Below, one piece after another: positions 27,671-36,364 of a stretch of DNA of 64,000 bases (positions are counted from its first letter, which is position 1; every line of letters begins with the position of its first letter). The notes below the pieces were generated by a model. That model worked only from the letters and a program-made list of their open reading frames with translations. It had not been told where the DNA came from and made no database searches. Position numbers and translations under genes: made by a program. The stretch is taken from the NCBI GenBank assembly GCA_050313995.1, contig JBNPMM010000002.1; one strand, written 5' to 3'. The stretch comes from JAUMWX01 sp023394215 (GTDB taxonomy: Bacteria > Bacillota > Clostridia > Tissierellales > Peptoniphilaceae).

Positions 27671-28328
27671 TGATAGCACCTCCATCAATTATATAATCAA
27701 TCAATACTCCCGGAACCTTAACATCATCTTGACTTATTTCGCCGACTTCAACCAATTTATCAACATAAACTATTGTAATATCTGATGCTCCCGCCATAGC
27801 TACATTATAATTTTGAGTTGAACCATGATACTTTAAGTTGCCAGCCCTATCTCCAACGTTAGCATAAATCAAAGATACATTTCCCCTCTTAGCCTCTTCA
27901 AGAAGGTATTCCTTACCATTTAAAGTAATTTTTTGCTTTCCTTTCTCAACTTCGGTTCCTATACCGGTAGGAGTTAATATACCTCCAAGACCATAAGCCC
28001 CGGCTCTAATTTGTTCAATTAAAGTACCTTGAGGAACAAGATTAACTTCTGTTTCATTTTCAGTCATTTGTCTGCCTGTTTCCTTGTTTGTACCTATGTG
28101 TGAAGCAAAAATAGTCTTTACCTTCTTAGCTACTACCAATTTACCGATTCCCTTATCAACATAAGAAGTATCATTGGCTATAACTGTGAAGTTACCCTTA
28201 TCCGTTTCAACTAAAGCATCAATTACCTTGTTTGGTGTACCTAAGGCTAAAAAGCCCCCTATCATTAAGGTATCGCCGTCCTTGATCATGTCTACAGCTT
28301 GATCAACTGTTATCAACTTATCCTTCAT
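27663..28328 (-). CDS. atoD: Acetoacetate/butyrate-type CoA-transferase subunit A
   Basis: 221-residue alpha subunit of a class I CoA-transferase, recognised by GGFLALGTPNKVIDAL near residue 25 and the GAYGLGGILTPTGIGTEVE motif around residue 115. The ATG at 28328 follows TTGGAGGTAGAC. It sits between thiolase (17 bases upstream) and subunit B (overlapping), within the acetoacetate operon. Expected reaction: acyl-CoA plus acetoacetate to fatty acid plus acetoacetyl-CoA, or the reverse. Confidence 0.92.
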   Translation of the reverse strand: MKDKLITVDQAVDMIKDGDTLMIGGFLALGTPNKVIDALVETDKGNFTVIANDTSYVDKGIGKLVVAKKVKTIFASHIGTNKETGRQMTENETEVNLVPQGTLIEQIRAGAYGLGGILTPTGIGTEVEKGKQKITLNGKEYLLEEAKRGNVSLIYANVGDRAGNLKYHGSTQNYNVAMAGASDITIVYVDKLVEVGEISQDDVKVPGVLIDYIIDGGAING

Positions 28329-28345
28329 GTCTACCTCCAATTTAA

Positions 28346-29524
28346 TTACATTTCAACTATAAGAGCAGCCCCTTGGCCTCCACCTATACAAAGTGTAGCA
28401 AGCCCCCTCTTAGAGTTTCTTCTCTTCATTTCATGTAATAATGTTACCACTATTCTCGTTCCTGAGCAACCTATAGGATGACCTAAAGCTATAGCTCCCC
28501 CGTTTACATTTGTAATTTCCCTATTTAAATTAAGATCCTTAACAACAGCAAGAGATTGAGCAGCAAAAGCTTCATTTGCTTCTATTAAATCTATATCTGT
28601 GATTTCAAGTTCAGCTCTTTCCAAAGCCTTTCTTGTAGCAGGTATAGGTCCAAGCCCCATAACCTTAGGATCTACTCCGGCTGTACCGTAGGATACTATC
28701 GTAGCCAAAGGTGTAACTCCCAATTCCTTAGCCTTTTCTTCACTCATAAGAACAACCGCAGCGGCTCCGTCATTGATACCTGAAGCATTACCCGCAGTTA
28801 CTGTACCGTCCTTTTTGAAAGCCGGTTTAAGTTTTCCAAGGGCTTCTAAAGTAGCTCCTTCCTTGATATATTCATCTTCGGTAATTTCCACTATATTACC
28901 TTTCCTGTCTTTAATTTGAACAGGAGCTATTTCTTCCTTGAACAAACCTTCTTTTTTAGCTCTTTCAGCCCTATTTTGGCTTGTTACGGCAAACTCATCT
29001 TGCGCTTCCCTTGTTATACCGTATCTTTCCGCTATATTTTCAGCAGTTATCCCCATATGATAATCATTGAAAGCATCAAATAAACCATCATATAACAAAG
29101 AGTCTTCCACCTTTGCCTGACCCATCTTGCTACCCCACCTATGATCTAATAAAAGATAAGGAGCTCTTGACATATTTTCAGTACCGCCTGATACAACTAT
29201 ATCGGCATCACCCAAGGCTATGGCTTGTATAGCAAGTATAATAGTCTTAAGTCCTGAACCGCATAATTTATTTACTGTATATGCCGGTACCTCATCAGGA
29301 CAACCTGAATAAATTGCTATTTGTCTTGCCACATTTTCCTTACCGCCACCTTGAAGCACGTTGCCGAAGATTACTTCTTCAACCTGATCAGCTTCAATAC
29401 CGGCCCTCTTAATTGCTTCTTTTACAGCTGTAACACCTAAATCTACAGAGGATACATTTTTAAATTGACCGCCAAAACTTCCTATAGGGGTTCTGACTGC
29501 CGACGCTATAACTACTTTTCTCAT
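28346..29524 (-). CDS. Acetyl-CoA C-acetyltransferase (thiolase)
   Basis: 392-residue thiolase interconverting acetoacetyl-CoA and two acetyl-CoA. The acyl-carrying Cys is in NKLCGSGLK (about residue 88); the other active-site boxes are NEAFAAQS, GGAIALGHPIGCSG and CIGGGQGAA. Position between the beta-keto acid cleavage enzyme and CoA-transferase suggests it works in the thiolytic direction here, splitting acetoacetyl-CoA, although the same enzyme serves butyrate synthesis in clostridia. Confidence 0.95.
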   Translation of the reverse strand: MRKVVIASAVRTPIGSFGGQFKNVSSVDLGVTAVKEAIKRAGIEADQVEEVIFGNVLQGGGKENVARQIAIYSGCPDEVPAYTVNKLCGSGLKTIILAIQAIALGDADIVVSGGTENMSRAPYLLLDHRWGSKMGQAKVEDSLLYDGLFDAFNDYHMGITAENIAERYGITREAQDEFAVTSQNRAERAKKEGLFKEEIAPVQIKDRKGNIVEITEDEYIKEGATLEALGKLKPAFKKDGTVTAGNASGINDGAAAVVLMSEEKAKELGVTPLATIVSYGTAGVDPKVMGLGPIPATRKALERAELEITDIDLIEANEAFAAQSLAVVKDLNLNREITNVNGGAIALGHPIGCSGTRIVVTLLHEMKRRNSKRGLATLCIGGGQGAALIVEM

Positions 29525-29536
29525 AAAACCTCCCCT

Positions 29537-30448
29537 TTAAACCTTTCTTAATCCTAAAATTTCCCTGGCTTCAGCCGGGCTTGCTACTTCATAATCCAAC
29601 ATTTCCATAAATTTCACCATCTTGGAAACCAACTCTGCATTTGATTTTGCCTTTACGCCTTTACCTAAGTTAAGATTGTCTTCCAAACCTACCCTTACAT
29701 GTCCGCCTAAAAACAGGTTCATTATACATACAGGATATTCATTTCTTCCAGCTCCGAAAGCCGACCAGTTATAATTGCCCACACCAAGTACTCTGTCAGC
29801 CGTTTGCTTCATCATCATAACATCTTCCGGAGATGCTCCAAGAGCCCCGTTTATACCCAAAACAAATTGTAAATACGGTTTGCCCTTAATCATTCCCCTA
29901 TCCAAAAAGTACTTTACGTTATAAATATGTCCTACATCATAGCATTCAATTTCAGGAGTCACTTCATTTTCATCCATTATCTGAAGAATCCTTTCCATAT
30001 CCGCAAAAGTGTTTTTGAATATGGCATCCTTTGTGTTTTCATAGTAAGGTCTTTCCCAATCATGCTTAAAGTCCTTTATTCTCTCAGCAAGAGGGAATAA
30101 CCCCCAATTTATAGAACCTGCATTTATAGAAGCAAGTTCCGGTCTAAACTTGGGAACTACCGCAACCCTCTGATCAACAGTCATATCCAAGCTTCCACCG
30201 GTAGTAAGACATATCACCACTTCCTTATTCTTTTCCCTTATCCTGTCTATTATTCTTTTAAATAATTCAAGATCCGGAGATGGTTTTCCCGTCTTTTCAT
30301 CCCTCGCATGCAAATGCACTACGGCAGCTCCGGCTTCAGCTGCTTCCAAAGCACTGTTAGCTATCTCTTCTACAGTTATTGGCAGATATTCCGACATTGT
30401 AGGAACATGAATCGATCCTGTTATGGAACAAGAAATTATTCTTTTCAT
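29537..30448 (-). CDS. Beta-keto acid cleavage enzyme (BKACE/Kce family)
   Basis: 303-residue TIM-barrel enzyme of the BKACE (DUF849) family, whose founder is 3-keto-5-aminohexanoate cleavage enzyme. These zinc enzymes react a beta-keto acid with acetyl-CoA to give acetoacetate and a new acyl-CoA. Visible are the metal-binding HLHARDEKTGKPSPD (His-x-His, about residue 46), CLTTGG, and the ECYDVGHIYN region. It is co-encoded with an AtoE-type transporter, thiolase and CoA-transferase, which fits disposal of acetoacetate. No lysine-fermentation genes (kamA, kamDE, kdd, kal) occur in the window, so the true substrate is open. Confidence 0.85.
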   Translation of the reverse strand: MKRIISCSITGSIHVPTMSEYLPITVEEIANSALEAAEAGAAVVHLHARDEKTGKPSPDLELFKRIIDRIREKNKEVVICLTTGGSLDMTVDQRVAVVPKFRPELASINAGSINWGLFPLAERIKDFKHDWERPYYENTKDAIFKNTFADMERILQIMDENEVTPEIECYDVGHIYNVKYFLDRGMIKGKPYLQFVLGINGALGASPEDVMMMKQTADRVLGVGNYNWSAFGAGRNEYPVCIMNLFLGGHVRVGLEDNLNLGKGVKAKSNAELVSKMVKFMEMLDYEVASPAEAREILGLRKV

Positions 30449-30547
30449 TTTTATCCTCCTAAATAAAACTATAACTATTTGGCATACGTTTAGCCAATAT
30501 ATTTATACCCATATTGATAAAAATATTAAAACCCCAATTATATTTAA

Positions 30548-30573
30548 ACCTGTTATGCCGAAGCATAACAGGT
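30548..30573 (-). promoter_or_regulatory. Stable UUCG hairpin between transporter and cleavage-enzyme genes
   Basis: Minus strand ACCTGTTATGC, TTCG loop, GCATAACAGGT: an 11-base perfect stem closed by a C(UUCG)G tetraloop. It lies 30 bases after the transporter stop in the 155-base spacer. The short TTTAAAT tail makes it a weak terminator or an mRNA-stabilising element. Confidence 0.6.
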
Positions 30574-30603
30574 AAATATTAAAAATTTTAAATTATACTT
30601 AAA

Positions 30604-31965
30604 TTATACTAAGAATAAGAATCCTAAAGATGTCACTATACCGCTTCCGATTAATGCCAATAAACAGAATCCCATGATATCTCTGGCTCCCAAACCTGCT
30701 ATACCTAAAGCCGGTAAAGCCCAGAACGGTTGAATTAAGTTTGTCCAAGCATCCCCGTAAGCTATTGCCATACCTGTAACAGCAGGATCTACACCAAGCT
30801 TAGCACCTGCCGGCATCATAATAGGAGCTTGCACCGCCCATTGTCCACCACCTGAAGGTACGAAGAAGTTTACTATACCTGCACTTAGGTAAGTAAATAA
30901 TGGGAATGTCTTCGGTGTAGCTATGCTTACAAAACCGTTTGAAATAATTCCCGCCAATGATAGACCATTGTCACCTTTACCAATCATCATGCCCATGATA
31001 CCTGCATAGAATGGGAACTGAAGCATAACGCCCGCTGTACTTGAAGCAGCCTTTGAAACTGAGTCCAAAAATTTTCTTGGAGTTTTATGCAAAATAAGTC
31101 CTAAGAACAAGAATACAAAGTTTACAAGATCCAAGCTTAAGTTAAAGCCCTTTGTAGCAAAATACCAAACTGCATAAGCTACACCCATAGCACCTATAAG
31201 AATAGTAAATACTAAAGAGTTTTCAACCTTTTCAGCAGGAGTCATCTTTGACTTATCCAAAACTTCTTTTTTCTTTTCTTCTTCCAATAATTTCTTATCA
31301 ATAACTACCGCATCCTTCTTGTCCGGAGTCATAAATACAAATGTAACAGCCAATACCAACAATAGAGCAACTTGGATAACCAAGTTCCAACCTGCAAATA
31401 TAGTTCTGCTTGTAGGTATAGTTTCAGTGATAACTCCTTGAGTTTGCTTTGTTATAGTTTCCAAATTTGCTTGAGAAGCTAAATTTAGAGGTATAGAACC
31501 TGAGATACCGCCATGCCACAAAGCTATTGAAGCATATGATGTAGCAATTAAAAGTCTGTAATCCACCCCGTCTACTTTTTGAGCTATTCTCTTAGCCAAA
31601 ATAGCTCCTACTACCAAAGCGAAGCCCCAGTTTAAGAAGAAAGCTAAAGAAGAAACTACAGATACCAAAGCTATAGCACTCTTTGGAGACTTTGGAATGG
31701 CTGCAATCTTATCTAAAGCCTTGCTTACAGGTTCAGTATCAGCCAAAACATAACCTGTGACTACTACCATAGCCATTTGCATTGAGAAACCAAGCAATGA
31801 CCAGAATCCGTTTCCCCAATGTTGAATCATTTGCATTGGTGTTTGTCCTGTACCGATGATTGCAAAAACAAATGTTGCAATTGTTAGGATAGCGGCAAAA
31901 AGATATGCATCAGGCAAGTATCTTTCGATTACGTTTACGCTAGCCTTAGTGATTTTTTTGAACAT
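30604..31965 (-). CDS. atoE: AtoE-type short-chain fatty acid transporter
   Basis: 453-residue membrane protein with about 12 helices, of the short-chain fatty acid transporter (SCFA, AtoE) family. Conserved stretches VPSGGGQWAVQAPIM and GDAWTNLIQPFWALP are present near the C-terminus. The ATG at 31965 follows GGAGGG. As first gene of the operon it probably imports the acid (acetoacetate, butyrate or a beta-keto acid) used by the downstream enzymes, or exports products. Confidence 0.9.
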   Translation of the reverse strand: MFKKITKASVNVIERYLPDAYLFAAILTIATFVFAIIGTGQTPMQMIQHWGNGFWSLLGFSMQMAMVVVTGYVLADTEPVSKALDKIAAIPKSPKSAIALVSVVSSLAFFLNWGFALVVGAILAKRIAQKVDGVDYRLLIATSYASIALWHGGISGSIPLNLASQANLETITKQTQGVITETIPTSRTIFAGWNLVIQVALLLVLAVTFVFMTPDKKDAVVIDKKLLEEEKKKEVLDKSKMTPAEKVENSLVFTILIGAMGVAYAVWYFATKGFNLSLDLVNFVFLFLGLILHKTPRKFLDSVSKAASSTAGVMLQFPFYAGIMGMMIGKGDNGLSLAGIISNGFVSIATPKTFPLFTYLSAGIVNFFVPSGGGQWAVQAPIMMPAGAKLGVDPAVTGMAIAYGDAWTNLIQPFWALPALGIAGLGARDIMGFCLLALIGSGIVTSLGFLFLV

Positions 31966-32168
31966 AAATCCCTCCGAAAACAAATAATAAATAATAAATA
32001 AATGGCTTAATCAATATACCTGTTCAAACATCTACACCTAATTTAGATATAAAGATTAAAAGGTAATCGACTAAGTCGTATACAATTGACATTTTTGTAT
32101 CAATCGAAGGATAGAAAAATTTGCGAAAAGCTTTTCAAAGTCTCTACAAACTAAACTACCTTAAGTAA

Positions 32169-32197
32169 ATGATATATCTATTGGTTTATTTTGTCAA
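32169..32197 (-). promoter_or_regulatory. Sigma-70 type promoter of the acetoacetate operon
   Basis: Minus strand TTGACA, 17-base spacer, TATCAT. Expected start near 32162, giving an unusually long leader of nearly 200 bases. Confidence 0.6.
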
Positions 32198-32355
32198 TTT
32201 TATAAATCATTTATTTTGGCATAAATCAATGCCTTCTTTGCAATTTACGCCCTGCCTATAGGTTAAATAAACTTAACTTTTTAAATACTGAACTAAGATG
32301 TGCTTTTTATAAAAAATTTCAACTTTTATTTCTTTTACAAAGCTTTTATTTCAAC

Positions 32356-32403
32356 AAAAAAAAACGGCAGCAAGTGAATTTTGGCTCAAAATTCACCTGC
32401 CGC
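32356..32403 (-). terminator. Rho-independent terminator of the ABC exporter operon
   Basis: Minus strand stem GGCGGCAGGTGAATTTTG paired with CAAAATTCACTTGCTGCC, followed by GTTTTTTTTT; 8 bases after the stop. Confidence 0.9.
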
Positions 32404-32411
32404 CAAGCCTT

Positions 32412-34463
32412 CTACAATTCAAATTGAGAATTATATAAATCGGAATAAAATCCTCCCTTTTTCATCAATTGATCATGATTTCCCTGCTCTATAATGTTAC
32501 CATCCTTCATTACAAGTATCAAATCTGAATTCTTAATGGTTGAAAGTCTATGTGCAATCACAAACGCCGTCTTGCCGTACATAAGCTTATCCATAGCTTC
32601 CTGTACAAGAATTTCAGTTCTCGTATCTACATTCGAGGTTGCTTCATCAAGAATTAAGAAAGGCGCATCCTTTAACATACCTCTGGCTATGGTCAGCAAT
32701 TGTCTCTGACCGGCACTTACGCTCTCACTATCCGAAATTACGGTTTCATAAGCTTCGGGAAGTGTTTTTATGAAATGGGATAAACCTATAAATCTCGATA
32801 CTTCTTTTATCTCAGCAGCCCCTATCCTATCCATATTATACTTTATGTTTTCAGATATGCTTCCTTCAAAAAGCCAAGTATCCTGAAGCACCATTGTAAA
32901 TAAATCATGAATATTTTCTCTTGTAAGCTTATTTATGGAAATACCGTCTATTAATATATCCCCTTCACTTATATCGTAAAATTTCATAAGAAGATTTACC
33001 ATGGTAGTCTTTCCCGCCCCAGTAGGTCCCACTATGGCAACCTTTTGTCCTGGTTTTATATCGGCCGAGAAATTCTTTATAGTAGGTTTTTCGTTGCCGT
33101 CATAAGTAAATACAACATTCTTAAATTCTATGTTTCCTTTTACAAGATCCTTATCAAGAAAATCCTTTATACCTTCCTGACTTGCCATTTCCTCTTCATC
33201 CAAAAATTCAAACACCCTGTCGGAAGCCGCTGCGGAAGCCTGTAAAGCCGTCATGGCCTGTGCCATCTGTGCTAAAGGGTTTGTAAATAATCTTATATAG
33301 GACATAAAAGCAACTATGACACCAAAGCTGATTTCTCCGTTTTTGGCTAAAACGGCTCCAAATATACTTACCACTACATAACCGAAGTTACCTATGAACA
33401 TCATAATTGGCTGCATAAGCCCTGACAAAAATTGACTCATCATATTGGCCTTATACACCGATTCGTTCAGGTTGTCAAATCTTTCGGTGGATTCTTTTTT
33501 ACCATTATATATTTTTACTACATTTAAGCCCGAATATACTTCCTCAACCTGTCCGTTCAACTTACCTATAATTTTCTGTCTTTCAACAAAGTATTTTTGT
33601 GATTTGGATAAAATTAAAAACATAAATACAAATCCCAATAAACTTGAAAGCACGGCTACTAATGCCATTTTATAGTTTGTTATAAACATCATTAAAAGGG
33701 CGCCCAAAATCATGGTTACGGAACTTACTACAGTTGAAAATGACTGGTTCATATTTGTCGAAATTGAGTCAACATCATTTGTAACCCTTGAAAGTACGTC
33801 TCCTATTTGATTCTTATCAAAATATTTAAGAGGCAGAGCATTTATTTTTCTCGAAATCCTGCTTCTTAACTCTTTGGCAAAATTATTTGTAGCTCCGGCT
33901 ATCATATATGCCTGCATATATGAAAATAGGGTCGAAAGCAGGTATAAACACGCCAAAATCAAGCCTATATCACTGATTGCGTCCATATCCATCTTTGGAG
34001 ATATTATACTTTTAACCGACTCGGGAAGTTCTTCAAACTTTTTCATAAGTTCTTCCCTATCTTCCTGACTTATATCCTTACCGGAAGCACCGCTTCCCTG
34101 ATTTATAGAAGTTTTTCCTTCCTGCAAAACCTTGGCAAAGCTCATTTGATCCGAAACGGAAATCTTAACCCCTCTATATTCAATGTCCTCAAAAATTTGT
34201 TTTTTTAGATTATCTCCAATTTTACCTGATATCTCTTCAAGTGCTTCGGTATCCGGTTTTATACCCTTAGAAATATTATCCACCAAATCTCTAAGCTTAT
34301 TAGGAGCATAAATTGCAAGAATTGAACTTACTATAGCAAGAATAAATGTTACATAAATCACCTTTCTATAGCTTCCAAGCTCCTTAAAAAGTCTTTTCAT
34401 AACCGGACCAAAATTATTATTTTTCCTGTCTTGAGAAGAAATTTTTCCTTTATTTTTCATCAT
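32412..34463 (-). CDS. ABC multidrug exporter subunit (heterodimer, second half)
   Basis: 683-residue ABC exporter: transmembrane domain at about residues 35-410 and ATPase domain at 450-683. A soluble, charged segment of about 110 residues lies between the first two helices (roughly residues 58-165), which is why it is longer than the usual 580-600. Walker A is GPTGAGKTT; the signature is VSAGQRQLLTIARG, with Ala for the second Gly of LSGGQ; Walker B is FLILDEATSNVD. It overlaps the neighbouring half-transporter by 14 bases; together they form a heterodimeric exporter. Substrate unknown. Confidence 0.9.
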   Translation of the reverse strand: MMKNKGKISSQDRKNNNFGPVMKRLFKELGSYRKVIYVTFILAIVSSILAIYAPNKLRDLVDNISKGIKPDTEALEEISGKIGDNLKKQIFEDIEYRGVKISVSDQMSFAKVLQEGKTSINQGSGASGKDISQEDREELMKKFEELPESVKSIISPKMDMDAISDIGLILACLYLLSTLFSYMQAYMIAGATNNFAKELRSRISRKINALPLKYFDKNQIGDVLSRVTNDVDSISTNMNQSFSTVVSSVTMILGALLMMFITNYKMALVAVLSSLLGFVFMFLILSKSQKYFVERQKIIGKLNGQVEEVYSGLNVVKIYNGKKESTERFDNLNESVYKANMMSQFLSGLMQPIMMFIGNFGYVVVSIFGAVLAKNGEISFGVIVAFMSYIRLFTNPLAQMAQAMTALQASAAASDRVFEFLDEEEMASQEGIKDFLDKDLVKGNIEFKNVVFTYDGNEKPTIKNFSADIKPGQKVAIVGPTGAGKTTMVNLLMKFYDISEGDILIDGISINKLTRENIHDLFTMVLQDTWLFEGSISENIKYNMDRIGAAEIKEVSRFIGLSHFIKTLPEAYETVISDSESVSAGQRQLLTIARGMLKDAPFLILDEATSNVDTRTEILVQEAMDKLMYGKTAFVIAHRLSTIKNSDLILVMKDGNIIEQGNHDQLMKKGGFYSDLYNSQFEL

Positions 34464-36216
34464 TTTTCAATTCCTCCTCTGATAGTTGTGAGTAGGCTAT
34501 CTCTTTATAAATATCACAATTTTCAAGCAGATCCCTGTGATTTCCGTAACCTACCATCTTTCCGTTTTCCAAAACTACTATTTTATCGGCATTCATTATA
34601 GTGCTTATTCTTGTTGCAACAATCATAACCGTAGCATCTTCGGTATATTTTGCAAGTTCTCTTCTCAAGCTTCTTTCGGTTTTGAAATCAAGAGCGGAAA
34701 AAGTATCATCAAAAATATATATTTCGGGCTTTCTCGCCACGGCTCTTGCTATAGCAAGCCTTTGTTTTTGCCCTCCGGATATATTTGTCCCCCCTCTGGA
34801 TATCATACTGTCATATGTTTGATCCATATTCTCGACAAAATCCTTAGCTTGTGCAACTTCTACAGCCTTCTTTATGTTATCTAAATCTCTCTTTTCCTGC
34901 TCCATTCCATATGCCACATTATCCTTAATATCAAGATTGAAAATTACGGCTTTTTGCGGAACATAACCGAACTTATCATAAAGGGCGGATAATTTATAAT
35001 CCTTTACATCTATACCGTCAACCAAGACACTCCCTTCAACAACATCAAAAAATCTCGGCACAAGATTAAGCAAAGTCGACTTACCTGAACCGGTGGAGCC
35101 TATAAATGCTATAGTTTCACCTTTTTCAACTTTAAAAGATATGTCCCGCAATACATATTCCTCAGCGTCCCTATACTTAAATGATACATTTTTGAATTCG
35201 ACTTGACCCGCCATCTCAGGATCAGTATTTGTCACATTACCGTCAAATATTCTTATTTTTTCATCAAGAACTTCATTGATACGGTCTGCCGACACTTGTG
35301 CCCTGGTAAACATAAACATAACAAATGCCATCATCAAAAACGACATAATTACCTGCATAGCATAGGAAGAAAATACTATCATATTGCCGAAAAGTTCTAT
35401 CTTATCAAACATATTCGCCCTTGTTATCAAGTTTGCCCCTATCATGTATATGGCAAGACTTAAAAAATACATAACCATCATTATAAGAGGCTGGATAATC
35501 GCAAATGATTTTTGGTTAAATCTTTGCAGGTCGGTAAGCCTCTTATTTTCATATTCGAACTTATCCTCTTGATATTTTTCGGCATTAAAAGCTCTAACCA
35601 CCCTGATACCGGCCAAATTTTCTCTGGTAACATTATTAATTTTATCCGTTAATTTTTGAACCAATTTCAACTTAGGGCCGACAACAATAATCAGAAAACC
35701 CACCGCTGTAAGCATAATTGCAACGGCTATAGCTGTTGCTATCGACCACTCCATACCCTTATTGAGTATCTTACTTATAGCCCATATTGCAGTTATAGGT
35801 GACTTTATTACTATCATAAGCCCCATACTCAAAAACATCTCAACCTGACTTATATCATTTGTTGTCCTTGTTATAAGACTGGCTGTAGAAAATGCCTTAC
35901 TCTCCTCCATTCCGAGTTCTTGAACCTTATCAAACATACTCTTTCTTGTATCATAGGAAAATACGGATCCTATATAAGCTGAAAAATATGTGATTATAAC
36001 CAATATTAACAGGCTGGCAAAGGCAAATATCATCATATATAAGCCGTTCTTCCATATTTCCCCCATATCCGATCCTTCAGTTTGCACAAGTTGGGTTACT
36101 TGAGACATATAATCCGGTATCTTAAGTTCAAAATATACCTGACCGCACATCAGTCCTATGATTAAAACTATAATCATAAATTGCTTTAAATCAAAGCGTT
36201 TTAATAACTTAAACAT
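34450..36216 (-). CDS. ABC multidrug exporter subunit (heterodimer, first half)
   Basis: 588-residue half-transporter: six membrane helices in residues 15-320, then ATPase with Walker A GSTGSGKST, signature ISGGQKQRLAIARA and Walker B IYIFDDTFSALD. The residue after the Walker B Asp pair is Thr (DDTFSALD) instead of the catalytic Glu, as in the degenerate site of heterodimeric exporters of the TM287/288 and LmrCD kind; the partner has normal DEATSNVD. So one ATP site is probably weakly active. First gene of a two-gene operon. Confidence 0.9.
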   Translation of the reverse strand: MFKLLKRFDLKQFMIIVLIIGLMCGQVYFELKIPDYMSQVTQLVQTEGSDMGEIWKNGLYMMIFAFASLLILVIITYFSAYIGSVFSYDTRKSMFDKVQELGMEESKAFSTASLITRTTNDISQVEMFLSMGLMIVIKSPITAIWAISKILNKGMEWSIATAIAVAIMLTAVGFLIIVVGPKLKLVQKLTDKINNVTRENLAGIRVVRAFNAEKYQEDKFEYENKRLTDLQRFNQKSFAIIQPLIMMVMYFLSLAIYMIGANLITRANMFDKIELFGNMIVFSSYAMQVIMSFLMMAFVMFMFTRAQVSADRINEVLDEKIRIFDGNVTNTDPEMAGQVEFKNVSFKYRDAEEYVLRDISFKVEKGETIAFIGSTGSGKSTLLNLVPRFFDVVEGSVLVDGIDVKDYKLSALYDKFGYVPQKAVIFNLDIKDNVAYGMEQEKRDLDNIKKAVEVAQAKDFVENMDQTYDSMISRGGTNISGGQKQRLAIARAVARKPEIYIFDDTFSALDFKTERSLRRELAKYTEDATVMIVATRISTIMNADKIVVLENGKMVGYGNHRDLLENCDIYKEIAYSQLSEEELKNDEK

Positions 36217-36331
36217 TTCTCCTCCAAAAATTTTCTATCCTATTAGAATACACCTAAACAATAAATAAGTCACGTTTTAAATTAATTATATTCTTTAAAT
36301 ATGAACAAATTATGCTTTAATAACTCCTAAG

Positions 36332-36340
36332 TGATATAAT
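36332..36340 (+). promoter_or_regulatory. Extended -10 promoter
   Basis: TGATATAAT just ahead of the DUF2974 gene, with a start expected a few bases before its ribosome binding site; leader is short. Confidence 0.4.
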
Positions 36341-36364
36341 CATAAAGAAAGGATGAAAAAATTT

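Larger units (their letters stand above)
31966..32411. other. Intergenic region: leader and promoter of the acetoacetate operon
   Basis: 446 bases without a gene. It holds the promoter at 32169-32197, a leader of roughly 200 bases with a small CGACTTAGTCG palindrome near 32068-32078 (minus strand reading), and the terminator of the ABC exporter operon at its right end. I see no known riboswitch in the leader. Confidence 0.5.

Noticed and set aside
32216..32232. TGGCATAAATCAATGC on the plus strand looks like a sigma-54 promoter
   Set aside because: The GG-to-GC spacing is one base off and it points toward the terminator of the convergent ABC operon, with no gene downstream on that strand.
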